Positions 27,520-34,677 of a DNA stretch of 36,392 nucleotides are shown here, in pieces. The notes beneath the pieces were generated by a model. It worked only from the letters and a program-made list of their open reading frames with translations. It did no database searches and was not told where the DNA came from. Within the stretch, counting starts at the first letter, position 1; the number at the start of each line of letters is the position of its first letter. The DNA is from a virus. The stretch covers positions 1 through 36,392 of the IMG/VR virus record IMGVR_UViG_3300032046_000104; one strand, 5' to 3'. Position numbers and translations under genes: made by a program.

Positions 27520-28662
27520 TCAGATGACAGTGAAAGCAGAGGTGATGAAGTCCTTGTTCAGGTTAGCAAAACCGGCGTACAGCTGCCAAATCAAGATGAT
27601 GAAGCGGCTGAAGTCGTCGTTGTTGTTGATTAGAACCTGAGCGTTAGGACCACCGATGCCTACGCCAACAGCCTGGGGACCAAAGAACAGGCCCGGAGGA
27701 GTTGTGTGAGAAACGGCGCCAGCACCATCACCAATATCAACGGTGATCGACTTGGCTGCGAAGTTGGTGGATTCGAAGAACCGCACACCTTCAAACACAA
27801 AGCCGGTAGGCATGACAGGTTCGCCAGCCACGAACTGAGCTTGGCCGTACTGACCGCCACCATAGATGGCGCCGCTAGGACCGGCAGCACCCATCAGGGG
27901 GTTGCCTTGACCCATGCCGGGATAACGAGCCACTTCGCGGAAGCCCTGGTCAGCACGGAGATCGCGCATGAAGGAGGGATCAGCGATACAACGGTAGTAA
28001 CCGTCTTGGAACACAGGTACGTTGCGCTTGCGCAGCTGACGAACCACTTCCAGAAGGTCGGTCTTAACGTTGAACTTGTAACGCTCGGAAGCGTACTCGG
28101 TAGCGGTATAAGAGGCCAGGGTGGTGGAGTTGGTGCGAGCTTTACCGTTGGGGTAGTAGTAACCACCTTGGGTATCGCCGGAAGCACCACGGGTCTCCGA
28201 TTTGGCCATCTCGTCCAGGAACACCCGATCGCGCCAACGACGATAGTCGTCGAGCAGCGTCAAAGAGCCGATGGACTGGTGGAACATATTAAGGTTCCCG
28301 GTGTCCAGCAGCAGACGCTGAGCGGTCATCAGGGTCTCACGAGCAATTTTGAAGGTGCTCGGGAGGTTGGAGTTGTTCGGGTCAGCAGGACCGGTGTACT
28401 CGCGGAGTGACACCAGCACTTTGTCCTTGACAATAGCCCGGCTGCTTGCGGTACCGATCGTTTGATCTTGTGTACGCTCGCGGCTGGTCTTCGTTCCAGG
28501 GTTGCCCCAGAAACGATAACGGTCAAGTTGAACGGTTTGACCAGGTTGCTTGGTAAAATCATGGACAACAACGGGTTCAGCCGCCATTTCCACGATGTAA
28601 GCCGGGTGGGGGCGATAAAGCTCCGCACCTAACAGCTTAGGAAAATCATTATCAATAAACAT
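27520..28662 (-). CDS. Major capsid protein, N4-gp56-like
   Basis: The 380-residue product has the features of the N4-gp56-type HK97-fold capsid family. An N-terminal VVHDFTKQPGQTVQLDRYRFWG is followed by a long helical region (about residues 100-200), then DGYYRCIADPSFMRDLRAD...FREVARY, which matches 'G.yv..ihP....dLr' in the family. It then has QFVAGEPVMPTGFVFEGVRFFES and a C-terminal GG/PGL segment. It has no obvious cleaved N-terminal delta domain. A perfect extended -10 promoter and a stable 5' hairpin lie just upstream, and the downstream gene shares the transcript. The call rests on several motifs and on gene order portal-scaffold-capsid. Confidence 0.75.
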   Translation of the reverse strand: MFIDNDFPKLLGAELYRPHPAYIVEMAAEPVVVHDFTKQPGQTVQLDRYRFWGNPGTKTSRERTQDQTIGTASSRAIVKDKVLVSLREYTGPADPNNSNLPSTFKIARETLMTAQRLLLDTGNLNMFHQSIGSLTLLDDYRRWRDRVFLDEMAKSETRGASGDTQGGYYYPNGKARTNSTTLASYTATEYASERYKFNVKTDLLEVVRQLRKRNVPVFQDGYYRCIADPSFMRDLRADQGFREVARYPGMGQGNPLMGAAGPSGAIYGGGQYGQAQFVAGEPVMPTGFVFEGVRFFESTNFAAKSITVDIGDGAGAVSHTTPPGLFFGPQAVGVGIGGPNAQVLINNNDDFSRFIILIWQLYAGFANLNKDFITSAFTVI

Positions 28663-28698
28663 GTGGGGTTACTCAGCGCAGAGAAGTTAGCTGACACC

Positions 28699-28716
28699 AG
28701 AAGATAAAAATCTTCT
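28699..28716 (-). other. Hairpin in the 5' leader of the capsid gene
   Basis: AGAAGAT and ATCTTCT form a perfect 7-bp stem around a 4-base loop, located between the promoter and the capsid start codon. There is no T-run, so it is not a terminator. It may stabilise the abundant capsid message or affect its ribosome access. Confidence 0.5.
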
Positions 28717-28748
28717 ATGCACATGGAACTTTCGTCCCATTAATAAAA

Positions 28749-28757
28749 ATTATAACA
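28749..28757 (-). promoter_or_regulatory. Extended -10 promoter of the major capsid gene
   Basis: The - strand reads TGTTATAAT, a perfect extended -10 sequence, in the 116-base gap between the upstream small gene and the capsid gene. It leaves a leader of about 80 nt. No -35 is present at 16-18 bp, as is usual for this class. Confidence 0.55.
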
Positions 28758-28778
28758 GAAACTTACTTATGCCCGTTA

Positions 28779-29036
28779 TTAACTTCCAGGAACGTACCCA
28801 CCACCAACCACATTACCGGGGCTGTAGTAGTTGTTAGGTAGCATCCCCATGCGGTGATACGGGTTCACCATTGAAGTTTGGTCCTGCATTGCAATTTGCT
28901 GTGCTTGGATCTCGGGGGTAATGCCACCGCCAGCCATCGCTTCTTGCATCATAGCCAACTGCTGCATTTCAGCAACAGTTTGGTCTGTCCGTGCTTTTGC
29001 TTTTGATTTAGCTTTTTTGGCTTTTGAGTGATCCAT
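28779..29036 (-). CDS. Small Met/Gln-rich head-region protein
   Basis: The 85-residue product has a strongly basic start (MDHSKAKKAKSKAKARTDQ), a Met/Gln-rich helix (MQQLAMMQEAMAGGG) and a Gly/Tyr/Pro-rich end. It is the last gene before the capsid promoter and is 2 nt downstream of the next small gene. The composition suits a scaffold-associated or DNA-binding minor head protein; that is a guess. No family is recognised. Confidence 0.5.
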   Translation of the reverse strand: MDHSKAKKAKSKAKARTDQTVAEMQQLAMMQEAMAGGGITPEIQAQQIAMQDQTSMVNPYHRMGMLPNNYYSPGNVVGGGYVPGS

Positions 29037-29038
29037 AA

Positions 29039-29506
29039 TTATTTACGAGCGCGTTGTTGAGCGGCTTGCGCACCAAGTTGTTGAGCAGCAGCGACGGCTG
29101 CGCCCATGGGGAGTTGTCCGGTCATGGGCATCATGCCAGTCAGCATCTGCTGGCCCATGGCTGCAATGTTGTCTTGCTCGGCTTGCGCAGCTTTTATGGT
29201 TTGGTGCGCCATTAGACCATACATTGGAAGAGGCGAACCGGGTTGATTCAAGTGCAAGTAGCTGGAGCTTAGGTTGGACGGCATAGGAGCCGATTGATTA
29301 TCAGGGGAGCCAATCATAGGAGCATTGCCACCCATTCGCTGCATGGCGTAAGGATCGGAATTTCCAGCCATCAATTGTTCCTGTAGGGCGCCAGCACCAT
29401 AACCGACAAGACCAGGAGCAGTAGCAGCACCGACTGGGCCACCCGCAGTACCAATTTGAGATAAAAATTGAGCGGCTCGGGCGCCAGCGCTAGCTCTTCC
29501 TGTCAT
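29039..29506 (-). CDS. Small Ala/Gly/Met-rich head-region protein
   Basis: The 155-residue product is Ala/Gly/Gln/Met-rich, with a helical start (SAGARAAQFLSQIG) and MMPMTGQLPMGAAVAAAQQLGAQAAQQRARK at the end. The middle (DPYAMQRMGG, QSAPMPSNLS) looks disordered. It is preceded by the TTTAGAATAAG motif on the - strand. Similar composition in the two neighbouring small genes suggests a trio of minor head or ejection proteins; no direct evidence exists. Confidence 0.5.
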   Translation of the reverse strand: MTGRASAGARAAQFLSQIGTAGGPVGAATAPGLVGYGAGALQEQLMAGNSDPYAMQRMGGNAPMIGSPDNQSAPMPSNLSSSYLHLNQPGSPLPMYGLMAHQTIKAAQAEQDNIAAMGQQMLTGMMPMTGQLPMGAAVAAAQQLGAQAAQQRARK

Positions 29507-29541
29507 TTTTATAAACCTTAATTAAAGAAAGGAGTTGTACT

Positions 29542-29560
29542 CTTTGTTTCTTATTCTAAA
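29542..29560 (-). promoter_or_regulatory. TTTAGAATAAG motif, copy 2
   Basis: The - strand reads TTTAGAATAAGAAACAAAG, which equals the copy at 19529-19546 apart from one extra A, and lies 35 bases before ATG 29506. Upstream of both copies is a TTGAT..CAA or TTGATCAAC string. This near-identity in unrelated intergenic places is the best evidence for a phage regulatory element in this window. Confidence 0.45.
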
Positions 29561-29569
29561 CTTAGTTGA

Positions 29570-29974
29570 TCAAATAACGCCAGGCATCTGAACACCAAGT
29601 TGAGCACCTAGATTTTGACCAGCAAGGCGTTCTTTTCTTTTTTTGTTTCCGCGTGCAATAACTGCCCCAGCAGCACCAAGTCCAAGAGCCCCTGCTCCTA
29701 CAACGCCGGCTCCAACAGCTTGTGCCACTTGAGGATTCAACATTTGAACTTGGACATTTTGTGCGGCCTGAGGCATCCCGATGGCGCCCAATAACCCTTG
29801 TGTAGATGGAATAACTTGCCTATGGTGACCACCCCAAGGATCTTGCGCCATTTGCGATTTTCCGGGAACCCCAGCAACTGCTGTTCCTACAGCAGAACCA
29901 ATTTGTCCAAGTTGGGGGCCAACTTTAGCTCCTAACTGGCCGAGAAATGCAGCGGTTTTATCACGGATATCCAT
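29570..29974 (-). CDS. Glycine-zipper small protein
   Basis: The 134-residue product carries a long Gly/Ala stretch (VGAGVVGAGALGLGAAGAVIA, residues about 88-108) flanked by RGNKKRKER. This is the form of a membrane-inserting glycine-zipper helix with a positive stop. An earlier part (GSAVGTAVAGVPG) is similar but weaker. Such helices occur in phage ejection proteins that open a channel through the host envelope. Here the position among head genes is consistent with that, but the size is small and the role is inferred. A terminator hairpin lies 10 nt before the ATG. Confidence 0.5.
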   Translation of the reverse strand: MDIRDKTAAFLGQLGAKVGPQLGQIGSAVGTAVAGVPGKSQMAQDPWGGHHRQVIPSTQGLLGAIGMPQAAQNVQVQMLNPQVAQAVGAGVVGAGALGLGAAGAVIARGNKKRKERLAGQNLGAQLGVQMPGVI

Positions 29975-29984
29975 GTTAACAGAT

Positions 29985-30012
29985 AAAAAAGGGGCAGACT
30001 TTGCTACCCCTT
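29985..30012 (-). terminator. Rho-independent terminator after the scaffold candidate
   Basis: On the - strand a 6-bp stem AAGGGG/CCCCTT encloses a 12-base loop and is followed by a T-run (29985-29990 are A on +). It lies about 85 nt after the stop of the scaffold candidate and 10 nt before the next gene's ATG, so it may be a partial terminator that reduces read-through into the small genes. Confidence 0.65.
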
Positions 30013-30018
30013 ATTCTA
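30011..30018 (-). promoter_or_regulatory. TAGAATAA motif, copy 3
   Basis: The - strand has AACTAAACGTAGAATAAGG, then a CAAAG 8 nt later. This overlaps the 5' arm of the terminator hairpin, so it cannot work as a normal promoter for the small gene at 29974 without starting inside the hairpin. It may be part of the same element family as copies 1 and 2. Confidence 0.3.
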
Positions 30019-30075
30019 CGTTTAGTTAATTTACTGATAAACGGCGTTTATTCGTTTTCCTGATAAAGAAGGCTT

Positions 30076-30094
30076 AATCGGATTTAATCCGATT
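30076..30094 (-). other. 8-bp perfect hairpin at the end of the scaffold candidate
   Basis: AATCGGAT and ATCCGATT pair perfectly around TTA, starting immediately after the stop at 30096. No T-run follows; it is probably an mRNA 3' stabiliser or a processing site before the true terminator at 29985-30012. Confidence 0.5.
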
Positions 30095-30095
30095 A

Positions 30096-31115
30096 TCACT
30101 CCATTACTAGGAGTTTCTGGCGGAACACGTCAGGGTTAGCTGAAGCTTGGTTCAGATAACGCCAGGCATTAGCGGGATCGCGATCGGCTAGTGAGCCGAA
30201 GCTTTCCCAGAAGGCGCCAGGGTTACCTTGCACTTGGGGCTGCGGGGGGAAGGGCATCTGAGGGCGCTCAGGGGCCATTCCAGTGGCTGCACCAGCAGGA
30301 CGAACAAACTGTTGCCCAACTTGCTGACCATACACAGGAGCGTCATCGGGGATAGGGTAGGGACCGTTATCACCAAAGAACTCACAAGTATAGTCCGCCA
30401 GGACATCCGGATTGGTCAGGATCGTTTCGTAAGCTTGATGCTCAACGGAAAGTTCCTGAAGAAGATTCACTGCTTGCACCAACTGAGCGTTGGTGTTGAT
30501 CAGTGAATCTTCAATGTTGCAGGCGTAGTTGTTGAGAACAGCAGGAGCATCGGCACCAAAGTAATCAATAACTTGCAGGCTGGCATCACTTACTCCGTTT
30601 GCGCGGAGCTGGTCTGCTGTTATTTCCTGCGAAGTTTGGGAATAACTGTTGGAGTAGGCCGGGTTGCTGTTGATCCCAGGCGAATAGGTCTGCGTCCCCT
30701 GGTTGCTGTACTGAGTTGGTACTCCCTGGGAATTGTAATTGGCCGGAACGGCTTGAGGCGTCGCGGTCGATTGTTGACCCTGGAATGGGAATTGGACGGG
30801 CGAACTCAGGAGCCCTACCAGGCTGTTGAACGCCGACTTGTACGGGTTGTCCGTTTGAGGGGCCTGTGGGGCTGCCTGGTAGGACTGGGGGTACGACGGA
30901 GTAGGGTTGTATTGGGGTTGTGGAACCCCCATCTGGGCCTGCATTTGCGGGGCTGGGGCCACCGCTGTTTGGTAGGGCGCCACCCACTGCGAAGTTGTTG
31001 CTACCGCCGGTGCCTGAGACGCCGTCTGCTGCATTACTGGAGCCGCGTAGCTGATCGGCTGGGTCTGAGATACTTGGGGTGCCGATTGGGTCGGCATTGC
31101 GGTATCGGCCTGCAT
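30096..31115 (-). CDS. Pro/Gln-rich scaffold-like protein overlapping the portal gene
   Basis: The 339-residue product has a Pro/Gln/Tyr-rich N-terminal half (residues 1-170). A structured, acidic C-terminal half follows (TADQLRANGVSDASLQVIDYFGADAP..., LVQAVNLLQELSVEHQAYE), which is helical. The order portal-this-capsid and the acidic helical end fit a head scaffold, but no family motif confirms it. The start is very well supported: AGAGGT lies 5 bases before ATG 31115. That start lies 530 nt inside the portal gene in another frame, so the disordered N-terminal half is coded on top of the portal's C-terminal extension. Confidence 0.6.
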   Translation of the reverse strand: MQADTAMPTQSAPQVSQTQPISYAAPVMQQTASQAPAVATTSQWVAPYQTAVAPAPQMQAQMGVPQPQYNPTPSYPQSYQAAPQAPQTDNPYKSAFNSLVGLLSSPVQFPFQGQQSTATPQAVPANYNSQGVPTQYSNQGTQTYSPGINSNPAYSNSYSQTSQEITADQLRANGVSDASLQVIDYFGADAPAVLNNYACNIEDSLINTNAQLVQAVNLLQELSVEHQAYETILTNPDVLADYTCEFFGDNGPYPIPDDAPVYGQQVGQQFVRPAGAATGMAPERPQMPFPPQPQVQGNPGAFWESFGSLADRDPANAWRYLNQASANPDVFRQKLLVME

Positions 31116-32847
31116 AGGTTACCTCTTTTTGTAGGCTTTCGAGAGTTCGGTAAAGGAAGGGGGTGAGATCAAGTCTCGGATCCGCAGCCATGGGTAGGTT
31201 GGGTTGCTGCGGATGGGGGGTCCTCATTTGTTGATTTACGAGATCAATAAATGTGGACATTGCCCTCTGTACTTCTCCCACCATCCGGAACGGGAAACCG
31301 CTGAGCATGCCAGCAACTTCGTCGTCCGTTTTTGAAGGGAACAAATACTTCAGTGCTTCTATGCTATCAACACCTAACTCCTGTAGGTTCCTAGTAAAGA
31401 TTGATTGATTAAGTTTGTCCTGAGTTGTATCTTCATAAACAGGACCCATCCAACGCCACTCTATAGTTCGATCTCCATCTGGGGCCAAACCCAAGACACC
31501 TGGTGGAATTGTTTTTGTCTCTACGGAATTATCAATTGCTTTTTGAAGTTTCTTTTCATACAAGCTTTTTTGCTTCTCGTATTTTGCTTCTTGCGCAGGA
31601 TCTTGAAGATCAACAGGAGGATCAGGGTATTTAATACCTGAAGCAAATGCCAAGGACTTACGGAAGATTTGCTCTTCCTGAAAAACCATCAGTTCAAGAC
31701 AACGACAAATACCATAAGTATAAAGTTGTAGGCACTTTTTCTTTGCAGTAGCACTGACACGTCCGTACGCTGATTTAATTTCAGTCGCAGTTACGTTAGT
31801 GATACTTAGGTCATCGATGCCTCCAAGGGCAAGCCGGATCTCACTACGAAGCTGTTCTGCGTAACGCGCTTGGTCAGCACTGACAGCGTTGGGCGTAATA
31901 AATCCAACACGATCGGTTGGCTCCAGGTTAGCGATGACCCTGGGGACGCGCAGGCCTGAACCAGGCTTTCCGTAGTAGCCAGGCTTGCGGCGGCTTTCGT
32001 TGTCCGATTTAAATGTGGAGGCGGACAGGCTGAACTCAGATTGGAAACCTGATTGGCTGGAAATACTGGGGCGCTGGTCGGTTTCGCTGCCAACTGCTTC
32101 AGTGATGTCCGCCTTGGGACGAGACGACAGCAGCGTAGGGTTTCCAAAGAATGAAAGGTTTGCTCGGATGTTTTTAACCATCTCATCATGAGCGATGATC
32201 TGGTTGGAAAGCCACTCAAACTCTCCGTGCCCCTCAGTACCAAAGGCGTCGGGATTATTGAAAACTTCTACGCATGGGATAAACTCCATGCTGTTGACAG
32301 TTCTGGTGGTGTTGTTTAAGTTTGCAAACTCCACAGGGCTGTCAAACGACATTTCCTGTTCGCTGTGGCACTCTTCAATTTCTGTTGCAGTAATCCGCAA
32401 CCGCATGTAACGCTTATCAGTTGAGAGACCAATGCCACCAAAGCCCCTGCTAGATTTGACCTTATATGAATAAATAATAATTACTTCTTCTAATTCGCCA
32501 TCTGGTGAGTAATAAGTTCTATAAGCATCTTTGTCAAACCAATACAATCTATACGTTTTCTTTGTTGGTCGAATATAAAAAAGACCCTTACCATAGGCCA
32601 AGAAGCGATCCCACATTGAATCGAGGCGGGCGTCCAGCTTGTTGAACTTGATTACTTGCTGAATAAAATCAAACCGTTGCGTGCCAAAGTTATCTTGATT
32701 TGGATAAAACTCAACGCCTTGCCTAATGCCAAACATGCGCATTTGCGCAAGGTGCGCATTAATGAGCATGGTATCCGCACTGCCGTTTGAGTCGCGCTCA
32801 ACAACAGATTTTAAAATGTCGTCAAGAATAGATTTGTTTTCGGACAT
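30586..32847 (-). CDS. Portal protein with overlapping C-terminal extension
   Basis: The 753-residue product has a portal-type layout. It has an early helical region, WDRFLAYGKGLFYIRPT, YWFDKDAYRTYYSP, then ISSQSGFQSEFSLSAS and IRLALGGIDDLS..TATEIKSAYGRVSATAKKK, followed by helices (QEAKYEKQKSLYEKKLQKAI) and EWRWMGPVYEDTTQDKL. It forms the ring through which DNA enters the head. The conserved core seems to end near residue 575. The remaining 176 residues are a Gly/Pro/Ser-rich tail ending RKRSK, coded in a different frame over the scaffold candidate. The start ATG follows the AbrB-like gene by 23 nt. The tail could be real or a chance open frame. Confidence 0.85.
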   Translation of the reverse strand: MSENKSILDDILKSVVERDSNGSADTMLINAHLAQMRMFGIRQGVEFYPNQDNFGTQRFDFIQQVIKFNKLDARLDSMWDRFLAYGKGLFYIRPTKKTYRLYWFDKDAYRTYYSPDGELEEVIIIYSYKVKSSRGFGGIGLSTDKRYMRLRITATEIEECHSEQEMSFDSPVEFANLNNTTRTVNSMEFIPCVEVFNNPDAFGTEGHGEFEWLSNQIIAHDEMVKNIRANLSFFGNPTLLSSRPKADITEAVGSETDQRPSISSQSGFQSEFSLSASTFKSDNESRRKPGYYGKPGSGLRVPRVIANLEPTDRVGFITPNAVSADQARYAEQLRSEIRLALGGIDDLSITNVTATEIKSAYGRVSATAKKKCLQLYTYGICRCLELMVFQEEQIFRKSLAFASGIKYPDPPVDLQDPAQEAKYEKQKSLYEKKLQKAIDNSVETKTIPPGVLGLAPDGDRTIEWRWMGPVYEDTTQDKLNQSIFTRNLQELGVDSIEALKYLFPSKTDDEVAGMLSGFPFRMVGEVQRAMSTFIDLVNQQMRTPHPQQPNLPMAADPRLDLTPFLYRTLESLQKEVTYAGRYRNADPIGTPSISDPADQLRGSSNAADGVSGTGGSNNFAVGGALPNSGGPSPANAGPDGGSTTPIQPYSVVPPVLPGSPTGPSNGQPVQVGVQQPGRAPEFARPIPIPGSTIDRDASSRSGQLQFPGSTNSVQQPGDADLFAWDQQQPGLLQQLFPNFAGNNSRPAPRKRSK

Positions 32848-32870
32848 TCGTTTGGAAAGCGCTTTAGCTA

Positions 32871-33053
32871 TTATGCCTCAATATCGTATCCGGCGTGCAA
32901 CCTTTTTAGGGTAATCACATCATCTTCAACTTCGACATCAAATCGTTCGCCAGGGCTAAGCCCCATGTCGTGACACAACTCATCGGGGAGCGGAACAACA
33001 GCAGAACCGTAGGCGTCCTGGTCCAGTTCAATAATGTAATAGCCGGTAGACAT
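32871..33053 (-). CDS. AbrB/MazE-like small protein, no partner toxin
   Basis: The 60-residue product has the AbrB/SpoVT/MazE swapped-hairpin signature at residues 17-52: AVVPLPDELCHDMGLSPGERFDVEVEDDVITLKRL. This matches the family pattern of a short basic strand, 'lP..l...lgl..Gd...v...dg.i.l', which makes a DNA-binding dimer in antitoxins and transition regulators. It lies between terminase and portal genes, a very unusual place, without any MazF/PemK toxin nearby. It could repress phage or host genes or neutralise a host toxin; both are inference. The start lacks a clear Shine-Dalgarno. Confidence 0.7.
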   Translation of the reverse strand: MSTGYYIIELDQDAYGSAVVPLPDELCHDMGLSPGERFDVEVEDDVITLKRLHAGYDIEA

Positions 33054-33113
33054 TGTAAGGTGGTTTCATAAGTTTAGATCCAGAATACTTTATCCCTTAC
33101 AATCCTGCACACA

Positions 33114-34637
33114 TCAATATTCGAGCTCAAGTTTCCCCCTGGTCATCAATCCGTTGCAGAGCCAAATTAACGCGTCGACGCAGTCGTCGTGTGAGCTGAC
33201 GCCAAAGTTAATGATCTCATCAGTCAACGCCTGGAACTTGCGATACTTGTTAAAAGTAATTTTGCGCTGCTCAAACAATCCCATGATGCCTCTAAAGCGT
33301 GCAACCTTGTCACCACGGAATCCTTTGACCGCATGCCAGTTAATGTTGTAAAGCCCGTGCTCTCCCAAGCAGATCCGTTTAAAGTCAGCTTCAAGGGACG
33401 CTTGGTATGCCACAGCTTCTGACCACACGTCAATAGTGCTGCCAGTGGGGAAATATTGGTTTCCATCTTTGTGTGCAATTCCCCACTCATAACACATCTC
33501 CATAAGAGACTCCAGCTTCTCTAAGTTACCCATAACGCGGATCCGCTTGCAATCTATGATGTGAATCTTGCTGCCGATCCTGCCGCCAAGCACTATGGCT
33601 GTGTAGTCATTACGTTCTCTTATACCAGCGGAGAGGTCAATGCCGATCCCCAAAGCATCAAACTCCGTGGAGATTTGGCCTTTAACAATCAGCTCAGGGG
33701 AAAGGGAAAGCTCGCTGGTTTGTGCAATTTGATTTTGATACTGAAAACTAAAACTGATAGGTGCTTGACGGCGGCGATCGCTAAGATACTCCAGAGACCA
33801 CATGTTAGGCCAGTAAGAAACTTCGTCTCCGTTAGCATCAACAGTGATTGCGGATTGAACGATTTGAACCCAGTCATTTTGTGGTGTGAAGGTGGTGCTG
33901 TGAATGTCGTCGTGTCTGAACCGAGTGCCAAGGCAGATGGCTCTTCCACCCTCAAACATAGTAGGAACAATAACGGAGTTCCAGTTGTCCTCCATCATCT
34001 GTCGGATGTCTTTATTTTTAATGTCGTCGCTCGACTTAATACAGTCGTCGATTATACATAAGTGGCTTCGTTTTGAGGTCACGGCGCCTTTGAGGCCGGC
34101 GCAACAAACTGTAAACTCTTCTTCACCAGTAGACCTGATGCCTGCAAACTTCCAATCAATACTCCAGTATTCGTTGGAGTTAATCCCTTTGGCAATTTTT
34201 ACCATAGGGAAAATTTCTCGATACGTTTTACTTTCTTCGATGATGCGCTTGATGGCTGCACTCTTAGGCCGAGCAACATCAACCGTGTAGGAAATGTAAA
34301 GAATCTTTAAGGGTTTTTTGTGGAAGGCGTGAACGCCAATTGCCCAAGCTGTATATAAACCTAAAACTGTACTTTTTGCACTACCCCTGGGAGCAAGGAT
34401 GTCAATGTTGGGACCACCGATAGCAATCAAGCACTCAGTATTATCGCCAGTACAAAGGTAGCGGTGCCATTGCTTATGGTGTTCTGCTGGCGGTTTATCT
34501 CCTACTACGTCACAAAAGTATGCAAAATCTGTACGCGCCCGTTCAGTGTCAATGTTAGAAGTTTTTTTAACAACTTGTTGTTTAGCTGCTGCACGCGCAG
34601 TTCTGCGATGAACACTATAAAGACTTGTGCCAGCCAA
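33114..34637 (-). CDS. terL: Terminase large subunit
   Basis: The 507-residue product is a phage DNA-packaging motor. The ATPase has Walker A PRGSAKST (83-90), Walker B LCIIDD (193-198), and a coupling motif CLGTRFRHDD (235-244). The nuclease half has acidic residues at D334 (GIGIDLSAG), around 403-408 (DVWSEAVAY) and DD484-485 plus D488 (SSHDDCVDALIWL), in the order expected for the RNase H-like fold. It cuts concatemers and pumps DNA into the head with ATP. The start is TTG 34637 with GAGG 6 bases upstream. The last acidic residues of the Walker B are DD rather than DE. It is followed by the AbrB-like gene and the portal gene. Confidence 0.93.
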   Translation of the reverse strand: MAGTSLYSVHRRTARAAAKQQVVKKTSNIDTERARTDFAYFCDVVGDKPPAEHHKQWHRYLCTGDNTECLIAIGGPNIDILAPRGSAKSTVLGLYTAWAIGVHAFHKKPLKILYISYTVDVARPKSAAIKRIIEESKTYREIFPMVKIAKGINSNEYWSIDWKFAGIRSTGEEEFTVCCAGLKGAVTSKRSHLCIIDDCIKSSDDIKNKDIRQMMEDNWNSVIVPTMFEGGRAICLGTRFRHDDIHSTTFTPQNDWVQIVQSAITVDANGDEVSYWPNMWSLEYLSDRRRQAPISFSFQYQNQIAQTSELSLSPELIVKGQISTEFDALGIGIDLSAGIRERNDYTAIVLGGRIGSKIHIIDCKRIRVMGNLEKLESLMEMCYEWGIAHKDGNQYFPTGSTIDVWSEAVAYQASLEADFKRICLGEHGLYNINWHAVKGFRGDKVARFRGIMGLFEQRKITFNKYRKFQALTDEIINFGVSSHDDCVDALIWLCNGLMTRGKLELEY

Positions 34638-34677
34638 TGTAAACCTCAGTTATGTGCTTACCTTAGCGCACTAACCT

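Noticed and set aside
27706-28410. 234-residue frame antisense to the major capsid gene
   Set aside because: The capsid frame has clear family motifs and expression signals; the antisense product has no domain and its frame follows the capsid codon bias.
30573-31166. 197-residue frame on the + strand over the portal/scaffold overlap
   Set aside because: Arg/Leu/Gly-only composition typical of an antisense shadow of a Pro/Gln-rich coding stretch; no ribosome site. It does show how the base composition keeps three frames open here, which is a caution for the overlap finding.
33070-33110. Promoter before the AbrB-like gene (TTGATG, 17 bp, GATAAA)
   Set aside because: Both hexamers have two mismatches and the -35 overlaps the terL stop; too weak to list.
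33774-33781. HIP1 (GCGATCGC), the cyanobacterial iterated palindrome
   Set aside because: Only this one copy was noticed, about what chance predicts for this length, so it says nothing about the host.
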